Source of the DNA: a bacterium
GTDB taxonomy: Bacteria; Acidobacteriota; Polarisedimenticolia; Polarisedimenticolales; Polarisedimenticolaceae
Direction of reading: 5' to 3'
NCBI GenBank assembly: GCA_024226515.1
Contig: JAAELQ010000116.1
Coordinates: forward strand, 62,001-126,000
DNA: 64,000 nt
The position numbers and the translations under genes were made by a program. The notes beneath the pieces are model-generated. The model was not told where the DNA came from, searched no databases, and saw only the letters and a list, made by a program, of their open reading frames with translations. The stretch's first letter is position 1, and every line of letters begins with the position of its first letter. Of the stretch, positions 45,898-54,530 are shown in pieces.

Positions 45898-46875
45898 ATG
45901 CGCATCTGTCTGTTGACGACCCAGTATCTCGACGCGGACCCGTTTCCCGAGGACGATTGGCCGTGCGACCCGCGGCCGTTCTACCCGGCGGCGGAGTGGC
46001 AAGTCGAGACGCTCGAGAAGAAGACCTCGGTCGCGCAAGTGACGGCGAGGGTCGCGGAGGGGTACGACCTGTTCTTCAACCTGTGCGACGGGGCCGCGGA
46101 CGAGGATCGCCCCGGCATCGAGGTCGTCGAGACGCTGGAACGGCTCGGTGTTCCGTTCACGGGAGCGACCTCGGAGTTCTACGAGCCGTCGCGCGAGCGA
46201 ATGAAGGAGGTCTGTCTCGAGGCCGGGATTCCGACGCCGGCGTGGGTTCTCGCCCGCACGCAGTCGGACGTCAAGCGCGCCGCCGGCAAGCTCACCTTCC
46301 CGCTGTTCGTCAAGCACCACAGCAGCTACGCCAGCGTGGACCTGAGCCGAGCTTCGCGGGTCCGGACGCCGGCCGGATTGCAGCGGCAGGCGCGCAAGAT
46401 CATGTCGCGCCACGGGGCCGCGTTGATCGAGGAATACGTCGACGGTCTCGAGTGCACGGTGCTCGTCGCGGAGAATCCGTGCGACCCCGCACGGCCGACG
46501 ACCTACCAGCCGGTGCAGTATCGCTTTCCCGAGGGAGAGAGCTTCAAGCACTCGGACCTGAAGTGGGTCGAGTACGACGAGATGTTCTGCGTACCCGTGA
46601 CCGACGCGGAGCTCGACGCGAGGCTACGCGACGTCTCGGCGCGGTTCTTCGTCGGTTTGAGCGGTGCGAGCTTCGGCCGTTGCGATATTCGCGTCGACCG
46701 CGAGGGGACGCTGTTCATGCTGGAGATCAACCCCAATTGCGGCGTGTACTACCCGGCCACCGACCCCGGTAGCGCCGACCTTTGCCTGCGCCACGACCCG
46801 GCCGGGCACGAGGGCTTCACGCGCCAGATCATCGAGGCGGCGCTGCAGCGAGGTCAGCGAGTCGTCCCGGGCTGA
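45898..46875 (+). CDS. ATP-grasp ligase, D-Ala-D-Ala-ligase-like
   Basis: 325 residues from ATG 45898 (GCGGGGGC upstream). The ATP-grasp fold is suggested by FPLFVKHHSSYASVD (about 130-145), ALIEEYVDGLECTVLV (about 176-192) and the metal-binding FMLEINPNCGV (about 279-289). The closest group by eye is D-alanine-D-alanine ligase or related carboxylate-amine ligases, but substrate-site residues differ and a genuine ddl is not claimed. Its 3' end overlaps the BlaR1-like gene by 22 bp tail to tail. Confidence 0.75.
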   Translation: MRICLLTTQYLDADPFPEDDWPCDPRPFYPAAEWQVETLEKKTSVAQVTARVAEGYDLFFNLCDGAADEDRPGIEVVETLERLGVPFTGATSEFYEPSRERMKEVCLEAGIPTPAWVLARTQSDVKRAAGKLTFPLFVKHHSSYASVDLSRASRVRTPAGLQRQARKIMSRHGAALIEEYVDGLECTVLVAENPCDPARPTTYQPVQYRFPEGESFKHSDLKWVEYDEMFCVPVTDAELDARLRDVSARFFVGLSGASFGRCDIRVDREGTLFMLEINPNCGVYYPATDPGSADLCLRHDPAGHEGFTRQIIEAALQRGQRVVPG

Positions 46876-48707
46876 TCCAGCTCGTGCTTCAGCCTGCGGA
46901 TCTCTCGCTCGAGGTCCTCGGCGTGGCCACGCAGGATCTCCATCTCCTGCCGACGAGCGGACCGGTCGAGTTCGCGAAGCTGTTTCTCGATCTCGGCGGC
47001 CACCCGGTCGTCGCCCTCGGCTCGTGCGTTGTCGCGTTTCTGCATCAGCAGCTCCATGCGGCGCTCGATCTCGTTGGCCACGCGGCTGCGCTCGTGCAGT
47101 TCGGCCTCGGCCTGGATCTGCTCCAGCTCTGCCGCGAGGCGCGCAGCCTCGTACGCGTCCAGCGCGGAGGTCTGCTGCTGCTTGCCGAGCTCGAGCTCCA
47201 GCATGGCCAGGTGGCGCTGGTACTCGCGCGCGGCGAGTGTGTGCTGTTGCTGCTGGAACTCGTGCGACACTGCGGTGAACTGTTCCTGGATCAACGCGAC
47301 CTCGTCGCGCAGCCGGTCCATCGCGGCGGTATCGCCGGCCCGTTCGGCTTCCTCCAGCTCGATGTGCTTTTCGGCCAGGCCGAGCTCGAGTCGTTGCAGG
47401 TCGGTGGAACCGTGCAACTCCTGTTCGACCATCTCCCGCCGACTCAGCATCTCGGCGCGAAGGGCCTCCGCCTCCCGGCGCAGCTCGTCGGCCTCGGCGG
47501 CTCGCCCGTCGAGTTGCAGACGTTCCGCGTGTGCGAGGCGCCGGTCCACCTCCGCCCCGGCGCGCTCGTCGTCCAGCGCCAGCTCGAGGTCGCGCACCTT
47601 CAGATCGACCTCGCGCAGGTCCTTTTCGAGCATCAGCCGCTGGCGCCGCAGTTCGCTGAGCTCCTGTTGCTGATCTTCGGACGGGACGGCCTCCGCGCGT
47701 TCGGACCAGGTCGGGAAGACGACCAACGCACCGAGCGCCAGCACGGCGATCGCGATTCTCTGGGAAGCGGTGGCGGAGCGGGGGATGTCGCGCTTGACGA
47801 TCATGGTCAACCTCTCTTCGATCCGGCGAGTCTCGCCGGCGCCGGTCGCCAGACCGGAAACCGGCGTCGAGCCGCGGGACAGGAACTCGAGGGTCTTCAC
47901 CAGACCCCTCGCGTAGGACTTGGACTTTTCGGGCAGGGCCTCGACGACGAGGGCGTCGCAGGCCTGCTCTTCGGCGAGGCGTAGATTACGGCGCACCCAC
48001 CACACGACCGGGTGCCACCAGAACAGGATGCCGGCCGCCAGCTCCACCACGCGCACCCAGTGGTCGCGGCGTCGCACGTGGGCCAGCTCGTGCGCCAGCA
48101 AGGCGATGCGCTCGTCGCTCTCGAGCTCGTCGAGCAGGTGCTCGGGCAGGAGGATCTCGCAGCGGCCGGGACGGCCCCAGACCATCGGCGGAACGCGCCC
48201 GCCGACGAGGCGCAGATCGGGCGGCGAGGCGAGCCCGACGCCGCGCGCGGCGGTTTCGTACTCACGTCTCAACGTCTCGGGCGGAGCCGACGTGAGGCGC
48301 GCGAGCCGACCGAAGCGCGCTGCACGAAACGCGACCAGACCGGCCAGCAACAGGGCGCCGGAGATCCAGATCGCCGTCAGCCACGGGATGCTCCGGCGCG
48401 AGGACGCGCTCGTGTCCGCGCCACGCGCGGCCGGGGTATTTCGTTCAAAGGACCCCGCCTCGACCGCGAAGAGGTTCACCGGCGCGGCGGCCCCCGTCGT
48501 GGCGGGTACGATCGCGGCAGGCACGGTCGGCCGCGGCACGGTCGCCACCTCCAGCAGCGGCGGCGTCATCAGCTTCAACAGCACGACGACCCACAGCGCG
48601 TGCACCACCGAGGGGCGCTTGACGAAGCGCGCGACCAGCGCGACGCCGGCTGCAAGGGCGACCACGATGCAGGCGTTCAGCAGCAGCACGTCGACGACCG
48701 GGCTCAT
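46854..48707 (-). CDS. BlaR1/M56-type membrane metalloprotease with a long coiled-coil C-terminus
   Basis: 617 residues. Transmembrane segments sit near 8-28, 36-50 and 110-130; the zinc protease motif HELAH is at 206-210 with Glu247 as third ligand (LAEEQACD), and a further transmembrane segment at about 306-325 precedes the C-terminal region. In BlaR1 that place holds a penicillin-binding sensor; here it is about 285 residues of Glu/Arg/Leu-rich coiled coil. Activated proteases of this class cleave BlaI-type repressors. It overlaps the BlaI gene by 4 bp and is clearly its partner. The signal is unknown. Confidence 0.87.
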   Translation of the reverse strand: MSPVVDVLLLNACIVVALAAGVALVARFVKRPSVVHALWVVVLLKLMTPPLLEVATVPRPTVPAAIVPATTGAAAPVNLFAVEAGSFERNTPAARGADTSASSRRSIPWLTAIWISGALLLAGLVAFRAARFGRLARLTSAPPETLRREYETAARGVGLASPPDLRLVGGRVPPMVWGRPGRCEILLPEHLLDELESDERIALLAHELAHVRRRDHWVRVVELAAGILFWWHPVVWWVRRNLRLAEEQACDALVVEALPEKSKSYARGLVKTLEFLSRGSTPVSGLATGAGETRRIEERLTMIVKRDIPRSATASQRIAIAVLALGALVVFPTWSERAEAVPSEDQQQELSELRRQRLMLEKDLREVDLKVRDLELALDDERAGAEVDRRLAHAERLQLDGRAAEADELRREAEALRAEMLSRREMVEQELHGSTDLQRLELGLAEKHIELEEAERAGDTAAMDRLRDEVALIQEQFTAVSHEFQQQQHTLAAREYQRHLAMLELELGKQQQTSALDAYEAARLAAELEQIQAEAELHERSRVANEIERRMELLMQKRDNARAEGDDRVAAEIEKQLRELDRSARRQEMEILRGHAEDLEREIRRLKHELDQPGTTR

Positions 48708-49105
48708 GCTCCACCCCCGTCATCCTCGGGCGACTGCTCGTCCACGAGGCGACGCAACATCGCGATCTCCTCGGGCGCCAGGTTGGTCGCGCCGACCAGG
48801 TGCGTCAGCAGCGGGGTCAGCGACCCCTCGCACAGCTTGTCGGCCGTCTCGCGCAGTCGGTCTCGGATCAACACCTGCCGGTCCACGGCGGCGTTGTAGA
48901 CGTTGCTGCGGCCCTGCGGCTTGCGCTCGACGCAGCCCTTGCCGGCCAACCGCTCGAGCAGCTTCTGCACGGTCGCGTAATGCGACGTACCGCCGCCGGG
49001 GTAGAGCCGGTCGGTCAGCTCGCGGATCGTGGCTGGGCCCCGATCCCACAGGAGCTTCAGCACGGAGAGTTCGGCGTCGGTGACTTTCAGCGGTTCGGTC
49101 GTCAC
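48704..49105 (-). CDS. BlaI/MecI/CopY-family repressor
   Basis: 133 residues from GTG 49105 (GGAG 6 nt upstream); GTG 49117 and ATG 49177 are longer alternatives, but 49177 would start inside the -35 region. The winged helix-turn-helix runs from LKVTDAELSVLKLLWDRGPATI to GCVERKPQGRSNVY, and the C-terminal half forms the dimer domain. It is expected to bind the dyads upstream of its own gene and to be cleaved on signalling by the adjacent M56 protease. Confidence 0.88.
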   Translation of the reverse strand: MTTEPLKVTDAELSVLKLLWDRGPATIRELTDRLYPGGGTSHYATVQKLLERLAGKGCVERKPQGRSNVYNAAVDRQVLIRDRLRETADKLCEGSLTPLLTHLVGATNLAPEEIAMLRRLVDEQSPEDDGGGA

Positions 49106-49130
49106 GGCGTGCTCCACGGAGAGACGTCTC

Positions 49131-49177
49131 AGACGCGTTGTCTGGGTAATAGTAAGACGACTTGTCTGATCTGTCAA
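49131..49177 (-). promoter_or_regulatory. blaI promoter with two AGAC-N5-GTCT operators
   Basis: On the minus strand, TTGACA (49177-49172) and TACTAT (49154-49149) are 17 bp apart. AGAC-N5-GTCT lies at 49155-49167, exactly in that spacer, and again at 49131-49143 over the predicted transcript start. Their centres are 24 bp apart. A further perfect palindrome GAGACGTCTC lies at 49121-49130. The upstream dyad also lies next to the start region of the divergent phosphoesterase gene. Confidence 0.7.
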
Positions 49178-49181
49178 GCGC

Positions 49182-49187
49182 TACCAT
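49182..49187 (+). promoter_or_regulatory. TACCAT -10-like hexamer, leaderless start
   Basis: TACCAT ends 6 nt before the ATG at 49194 of the phosphoesterase gene. Confidence 0.35.
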
Positions 49188-49193
49188 TCGTTC

Positions 49194-50060
49194 ATGCCCC
49201 GTATCGCCGTCATCTCCGACGTGCACGGAAACGTGCCGGCCCTCGAAGCGGCCCTCGCGGACCTCGCAGGGGCGGGTGTCGACGAGATCCTCGTCGGCGG
49301 CGATCTCGTCGGCCGCGGGCCGCAGGGCAGCGAGGTCGTGCGCCGCATCCGCGCCACGGGCTACCGCGGCGTGCGCGGCAACCACGAGGACTACCTGCTC
49401 GGCTTCCGTAAGGAGGATGTTCCGAAGGCCTGGTTGCACCAGGAAGAGTGGGCCGCCTCGCGCTGGATGGCGGCCGAGCTGAGCGACGAGGACGTGGCCT
49501 ATATCGCCGCACTTCCGTTCGCCCTCACGGCGGAATCCGACCCGGAGGTCTGCCTGGTCCACGGCAGCCCGCGCTCGAACATGGAGGGGCTCGGACCGTG
49601 GTCCGACGACGACGAGCTGGAGCACCACGTGGACCATGTCGAGGGCGAGGTGCTGGTCTGCGCTCACACGCACCGGCCGTTGGTCCGGCGGCTGCGCAAC
49701 GGCCTGGTCGTCAACGTCGGCGCCGTCGGTCTGCCGTTCAACCGCGATCGGCGCGCCCAGTACGCGATCCTGGAGCGGACGGGACACGGCTGGGAGGTCG
49801 AGCTGCGGCAGATCGACTATTCCGTGTCCGCGGTGCTCGAGATCTACGAGAACACGGGTTTTCTGACCCAGGGTGGCGTGACCGCCCAGCTCCTGCGGCT
49901 GGAGCTGGAGAACGCCGCGCCGTTCCTCGTGCCGTTCATCAAATGGGCCGAGGTCGCCGAGGTCCCCGTGGCCTCATCGGAGATCGACACCTTCCTGGAT
50001 TTCTACGATCTGGGGGAATCGATGGGCTCGTTCATGCAGCGGCTGCAGAAACTGCGCTGA
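49194..50060 (+). CDS. Calcineurin-like metallophosphoesterase
   Basis: 288 residues. The dimetal motifs are complete: SDVHGN (Asp9, His11), GGDLVGRG (Asp37), GNHED (Asn63, His64), HGS and CAHTH, ending with NVGAVG. This is the YfcE/MJ0936-type cytosolic phosphodiesterase group, with an extra C-terminal helical part of about 85 residues. The substrate is unknown. It is divergent from blaI across a region with BlaI-type dyads, so it may share control. Confidence 0.87.
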   Translation: MPRIAVISDVHGNVPALEAALADLAGAGVDEILVGGDLVGRGPQGSEVVRRIRATGYRGVRGNHEDYLLGFRKEDVPKAWLHQEEWAASRWMAAELSDEDVAYIAALPFALTAESDPEVCLVHGSPRSNMEGLGPWSDDDELEHHVDHVEGEVLVCAHTHRPLVRRLRNGLVVNVGAVGLPFNRDRRAQYAILERTGHGWEVELRQIDYSVSAVLEIYENTGFLTQGGVTAQLLRLELENAAPFLVPFIKWAEVAEVPVASSEIDTFLDFYDLGESMGSFMQRLQKLR

Positions 50061-50155
50061 TCCGGCCTCCCGCGCCGGTTCTGGCGCCTCCGGGGCCTTC
50101 GGATAACATTATTCAAGACAGATCGTAAAGCTTCTCGAGGACGGGCCCCCGCACA

Positions 50156-52252
50156 ATGATTTCACTGCTGGTCATCGGTGTTCTGCTTGCCTTCTCGTTG
50201 ATCATCTGCATCCACGAGCTGGGTCACTTTCTTGCCGCCCGCTGGGCCGGCATCCGGGTGCTGGCGTTCGCCATCGGCTTCGGCCCCGCGCTGTTCTCCT
50301 GGCGCAAGGGTATGGGCTGGCGCCCGGGAAGCAGTGAACGAGAGTACGAGAAGCTCCACGCGGCGAACCCCGGCGACACGTCGATCAGCCCGACCGAGTA
50401 TCGGCTCAACGCCGTGTTGTTCGGCGGCTACGTGAAGATGCTGGGTCAGGAAGACATCAACCCCGAGGCGGTCAGCGACGAGCCCGACAGCTACCAGAAC
50501 TGCGTCGTGTGGAAGCGCATGGTCGTCATCTCGGCCGGCGTCATCGCCAACCTGATCCTCGGGGCGTTGCTGTTCGTGGCCGTGTTCATGGCGGGGCGCG
50601 AGACCGAGCCGCCGTGGGTCGGCGAGCCCTATCCGGGATTCCCGGCGTCGACCGCCCAGGCGTTGAACGCCGGCGAGCTGGGCGTCACCGAGCCGGGTCT
50701 GCTGGCCGGCGACCGCGTGCTCGAGATCGACGGCCGCACCGCTCTCTCGTTCCAGGACCTGATCCTGGCCTCGGCCATGGCCAAGCGTGGCACGCCGGTG
50801 CACTTGACGGTCGAGCGCGACGGCGTCGCCGCGCCGCTCGAGTTCGAGATCGTCCCCGAGGCCAGTCTGGTCATCCCGATGCGCGGCATCGGCGTGCGTC
50901 CGGCACGTTCGCCGGTGCTGTTCGAGGCCGAGAACGAAGAGCAGGCCGACATGCTCGCCGAGAGTTACGCGACACTCGGCTGGGACGACGTCGCGCCCGG
51001 GATGCAGCTCGTCCGCGTCGCCGGCGACACCGACGTGCGCGAGCCCGGAGCGATGTTGCACGCGATCCGACGCTCGGCCGGCGAGCCGATCGAGGCCGAG
51101 TTCTCGGACGGCGCGGAGCGCGCGGTCGTGTCGATCGAGCCGGTGCCGGAGTACCAGACCGGGCTGATCCGCTGGGACAAGACGCAGTTTGCGCTGTTCA
51201 AGCACCTGCTCGGGTTGACGCCGGTGATGATCGTCGGCGACACGAACGAGCGTGGTGCGGCGCAGGGCCTGATCGAGGGCGATATCGTCGCTCTGATCGG
51301 GACGAGGGAGTTCCCGAGCATTCCCGAGGGCGTCGCCGCGATTCGCGACCGCACGGGCAAGTTCATCGACGTCGTCGTCCTGCGCCGAGAGCAGGACGGT
51401 GAGGGGTACGAGCGCGTCGAGCTGCTGGCCAGCGTCTCGGACGAGGGCCGCATCGGGTTCACGCCGGACGACACGTCGGCCGACAGCCTGCTGCTGGCGC
51501 GCACCCCGGCGGAGATCCACGACATCTCGGGCGAGGCCGATGCCCGCGTCCCCGCGGCGCACGCGCTGTTCGACCAGCCGGGGATGCGCATCGTCAGCGT
51601 GGGAGACGAGCCGGTCGCCGATTTCGCCGAGCTGCGCGCCGCGTTGCTCGACGCGACGGCCGAGGCTCAGCGCTCCGGTCTGCCGGGCACCTCCGTGACG
51701 CTCTCGGTCCTGGCCGCCGACGACGAGACGCCGAGCACGGTCGCCTGGTCGTTGACCGGCGAGGACCTCGACCGCCTGCACGGCCTGCGCTGGACGGCCA
51801 ACGTCGGTATGGGCCTGTTCCGCCCCGAGCAGTACGTGTTGCAGGCCGAGCAACCGCTGGCCGCGATCGGCATGGGCGTCGGCGAGACGCGACGCTGGGT
51901 GTTGACGACCTATCTGACGATCGTGCGCACGTTCCAGGGCACGATCGACATCGCGCAGCTCAAGGGCCCGGTGGGTATCGTGCACGTCGGCACGATCGTC
52001 GCCGAGAAGGGCCTGATGGAGTTCCTGTTCCTGCTGGCGTTGATCAGCGTCAACCTGGCGGTCGTGAACTTCCTGCCGCTGCCCATCGTCGACGGCGGAC
52101 AGTTCCTGTTCCTGCTGTTCGAGCAGGTGCGTGGCCGCCCGGTCCCGGTCGCGGTGCAGAACGCGACGACGCTGGCCGGCCTGGTGCTGATCGGCGCCCT
52201 GTTCCTGTTCGTGACCTACAACGACATCGTGGGCATCTTCAACGGTCTATGA
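50156..52252 (+). CDS. rseP: RseP-like site-2 protease with several PDZ-like segments
   Basis: 698 residues, against about 450 in E. coli RseP. Zinc motif HELGH at 20-24 in the first transmembrane segment and the third ligand in NFLPLPIVDGG (Asp646), followed by a final transmembrane pair. Between transmembrane segments 2 and 3 I count four PDZ-like segments (about 170-235, 275-330, 365-425 and 468-535). S2P proteases release anti-sigma factors or clear signal peptides. No anti-sigma gene or dxr/bamA cluster adjoins. The ATG at 50156 has only a weak GAGGACGG upstream. Confidence 0.85.
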   Translation: MISLLVIGVLLAFSLIICIHELGHFLAARWAGIRVLAFAIGFGPALFSWRKGMGWRPGSSEREYEKLHAANPGDTSISPTEYRLNAVLFGGYVKMLGQEDINPEAVSDEPDSYQNCVVWKRMVVISAGVIANLILGALLFVAVFMAGRETEPPWVGEPYPGFPASTAQALNAGELGVTEPGLLAGDRVLEIDGRTALSFQDLILASAMAKRGTPVHLTVERDGVAAPLEFEIVPEASLVIPMRGIGVRPARSPVLFEAENEEQADMLAESYATLGWDDVAPGMQLVRVAGDTDVREPGAMLHAIRRSAGEPIEAEFSDGAERAVVSIEPVPEYQTGLIRWDKTQFALFKHLLGLTPVMIVGDTNERGAAQGLIEGDIVALIGTREFPSIPEGVAAIRDRTGKFIDVVVLRREQDGEGYERVELLASVSDEGRIGFTPDDTSADSLLLARTPAEIHDISGEADARVPAAHALFDQPGMRIVSVGDEPVADFAELRAALLDATAEAQRSGLPGTSVTLSVLAADDETPSTVAWSLTGEDLDRLHGLRWTANVGMGLFRPEQYVLQAEQPLAAIGMGVGETRRWVLTTYLTIVRTFQGTIDIAQLKGPVGIVHVGTIVAEKGLMEFLFLLALISVNLAVVNFLPLPIVDGGQFLFLLFEQVRGRPVPVAVQNATTLAGLVLIGALFLFVTYNDIVGIFNGL

Positions 52253-52256
52253 GGAT

Positions 52257-52337
52257 CGGGGTCAGACTGTGCATTGTGCATTCTCCCATCGGTGCCCCTT
52301 GGAACGCCGAGAATGCACAATGCACAGTCTGACCCCG
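52257..52337. repeat. Perfect 29-bp-arm palindrome, GGGGTCAGAC family, copy 2
   Basis: Arms 52257-52285 and 52309-52337 are perfectly complementary around a 23-nt spacer and share the core GGGGTCAGACTGTGCAT with copy 1 at 16058-16108. It fills the gap between the convergent rseP-like gene and the ATP-grasp gene, where it could act as a bidirectional terminator. No target-site duplication was evident. Confidence 0.87.
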
Positions 52338-52342
52338 CACAT

Positions 52343-53560
52343 CTAACCTGCGTAGATCTGTACGTCGTGGGCCACCTGCTGCGCGATGTTCAGCGTGGCC
52401 TGGAACTCGGGGTGCCGGACGATGAACCAGCCGTCCGACAGCGCCGTGCGCTGCCAGTCGCGCCGCGGGCTGCCGATCGGCAGGATGTCCATCGCGGGGA
52501 TGTGAGCGCGGTGCTCGGCCATGAGTCGATCGAGGCCGACGACGCGCTGGATCCGTCCCGCTCCGCGGGCGCGCTTGCATACGATGGCGGAGTTGTACAT
52601 GCGCCGGATCGGTTGCGAGAAGCGGCCGTGGCACACCGCCTCGGCCCACCCGCCGAACAGGTCGATGTCCGAGGCGTAGTTCATCGCCTGCACCATGTAG
52701 GCGCCCGGCGGCCGCGCGCCGATCTCGCCGAACACGACCTCGCCGTCCCACTTGCGGTACCACTCCATGTGGCTGAAGCCGGTCTCGAAGCCCATCGCCT
52801 CGAGCACCGCGCGGCCCATGCGCCTGCCGTCCTGTAGCTCCGGCTGATCGAGATCGCGCAGGCAGATCGACGTCGGACTGACCCACTCGTGCTTCTTCTC
52901 CTCGATCGGTCGCGGCTTGTAGAACGCAACGTTCTCGTACAGGATCCGGCCGCCGGAGCAGATCGTGTCGAAGGTGAACTCGTCGCCGTCGATGAACTCC
53001 TCGACGCTGACCTGTTGCACGTGGCGCAGGGCGGGGATCACGCCCTCGAGCTCGTCCCGTGAGTTGATGCGGTACGTGTCCGTCGATCCGGCGCCGGCGA
53101 TCGGCTTGACGATCACGGGAAAACCGATCGCTTCGGCGAATTGCCGCACCTGGTCGGCCGAGGACGCTCGGGCATGTCGCGGCGTGCGGATCCCGGCCGC
53201 GTCGAGCACCTGCTTCATCTGTTCCTTGTCGCGGAAGGGCACGGTCTGCTCGACGGACAGGCCGGGCGCCCCGAGCGCCTCACGCAGACGAGCGGCGAGC
53301 ACCATCGCCGGCTCCCACAGACACTCGACGCGGTCGAATCGGACGTTGCGTGCCTCGTGTCGCACGCGGCCGACGACGTCCGCCTCGTCCCACAGGTCGG
53401 GCACGCAGAGGTGTGCCGACAGCGCGCCGCGGACCTCCTGCGGCAAGGCCTCCTTCGGCTGGTCTCCGAGGCCGACCACCTGCGCGCCCATGGCCGCGAG
53501 GCCACGCGTGAAGTGGGGCATCTCGCCCGGATAACCGGGGGAAATCATCAGGACTCTCAC
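52343..53560 (-). CDS. ATP-grasp domain protein
   Basis: 405 residues from GTG 53560, with a strong GAGGAGG site. The order is that of carboxylase/PurK/CarB-type ATP-grasp enzymes: an N-terminal Rossmann-like part (VLMISPGYPGEMPHFTRGL), the ATP lid (FPVIVKPIAGAGSTDTYRI, about 145-165), VEEFIDGDEFTFDTI (about 190-205) and the metal-binding VVFGEIGARPPGAYM (about 270-285). The acceptor substrate cannot be told. It is divergent from the small exported protein at 53675. Confidence 0.85.
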   Translation of the reverse strand: MRVLMISPGYPGEMPHFTRGLAAMGAQVVGLGDQPKEALPQEVRGALSAHLCVPDLWDEADVVGRVRHEARNVRFDRVECLWEPAMVLAARLREALGAPGLSVEQTVPFRDKEQMKQVLDAAGIRTPRHARASSADQVRQFAEAIGFPVIVKPIAGAGSTDTYRINSRDELEGVIPALRHVQQVSVEEFIDGDEFTFDTICSGGRILYENVAFYKPRPIEEKKHEWVSPTSICLRDLDQPELQDGRRMGRAVLEAMGFETGFSHMEWYRKWDGEVVFGEIGARPPGAYMVQAMNYASDIDLFGGWAEAVCHGRFSQPIRRMYNSAIVCKRARGAGRIQRVVGLDRLMAEHRAHIPAMDILPIGSPRRDWQRTALSDGWFIVRHPEFQATLNIAQQVAHDVQIYAG

Positions 53561-53674
53561 GGGGCCTCCTCGGCGGGGTCAGGGACGGACATCGTACCGC
53601 ACCCGGATTTGCCAAGGGGCCCTTTTGCGGGCACAATCAGTGCATCTCGGTCAAGCTCTGAGGAGGGGAAATCG

Positions 53675-54037
53675 ATGCGGGTACGAACGATCGTTCTGGG
53701 GCTCGTTGCGGCGTTGCTCGTCGTCATGCCGGCAGCCGCCACCGGATCCGACGTCCAGTCGGCAGAAAAGAAGCCCGCGGAGAAGACCGCGGAGAAGACT
53801 CCCGCCGAGACCGAGCCCGCCGAGAGGGCGGCGCCGGACGCGGCGAAGACCGACGGGCAGGATTGCCGTCCGCCGGCGCGCAGCGCCACGGCGGTGAACA
53901 CGCTGGAAGACCTCTTCCGCTATCAGGGCTCGCTCGAGGCCGCTCTGGAGAAACGGTCGGAAGAGGACGGGGCCGTCGCCGAGGCCTCCGCGGAGCCCGC
54001 GATCGAGTGGCGCGAGAAGAAGACCCAGGCCAAGTAG
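53675..54037 (+). CDS. Small exported Lys/Glu/Ala-rich protein
   Basis: 120 residues with a signal peptide (cleavage near AAA-TG) and a strong GAGGAGGGGAAA site. The mature part begins with an EKKPAEKTAEKT-type low-complexity stretch and then a 60-residue segment (TAVNTLEDLFRYQGSLEAALEKR). I recognise no family. The SEL1 protein gene starts 4 nt after its stop, so the two form an operon. Confidence 0.65.
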   Translation: MRVRTIVLGLVAALLVVMPAAATGSDVQSAEKKPAEKTAEKTPAETEPAERAAPDAAKTDGQDCRPPARSATAVNTLEDLFRYQGSLEAALEKRSEEDGAVAEASAEPAIEWREKKTQAK

Positions 54038-54040
54038 ACC

Positions 54041-54526
54041 GTGCGCCGGTCGTCGATTGCGTGCCTGTTGCTCGCGGCTCTTGTCGTGCCGGCTGCGGCC
54101 GATGACTTCCAGGCGGCCCTCGAGGCTTACGAGTCCGGCGACTACGCAACCGCTCGGTCGCTGTGGCTGCCGCTGGCCGACGACGGTGTGGCCGAGGCCC
54201 AGTTCAACATCGGGCTGCTGTACCAGAACGGCCGCGGCGTGGACGTCGACGTCGCCGGCGCGGCCGAGTACTTCCGGCTCGCCGCCGAGCAAGCCTATCC
54301 GCGCGCGCTGTTCAAGCTGGGCGAGATGTACGAGGACGGGCAGGGCGTCGAGCAGTCGGACATCCAGGCCCACTTCTGGTTCAACGTGGCCCACGACCTC
54401 GATGTCGAGGGGGCCAAGAAGCGCCGCAAGCGCCTCGCCAAGCGGATGACGCCGTACGACATCGCGCAGGCCGAGTTGTTCGCACGCGAGTGGCACAAGA
54501 AGCGCAAGGCCGCGAAGCGCGCATGA
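54041..54526 (+). CDS. SEL1-repeat exported protein
   Basis: 161 residues from GTG 54041 with a signal peptide ending near AAA. Two to three SEL1 units are visible (GVAEAQFNIGLLYQNGRGV, AYPRALFKLGEMYEDGQGV), giving an alpha-solenoid for protein binding, then a Lys/Arg-rich tail. It is coupled to the small exported protein upstream and ends 4 bp from the convergent GTPase gene. Confidence 0.83.
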   Translation: MRRSSIACLLLAALVVPAAADDFQAALEAYESGDYATARSLWLPLADDGVAEAQFNIGLLYQNGRGVDVDVAGAAEYFRLAAEQAYPRALFKLGEMYEDGQGVEQSDIQAHFWFNVAHDLDVEGAKKRRKRLAKRMTPYDIAQAELFAREWHKKRKAAKRA

Positions 54527-54530
54527 ACGG

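Noticed and set aside
52239..52886. A minus-strand frame extending through the palindrome and beyond the ATP-grasp stop.
   Set aside because: It is out of frame with the ATP-grasp gene and its end is the palindrome translated.
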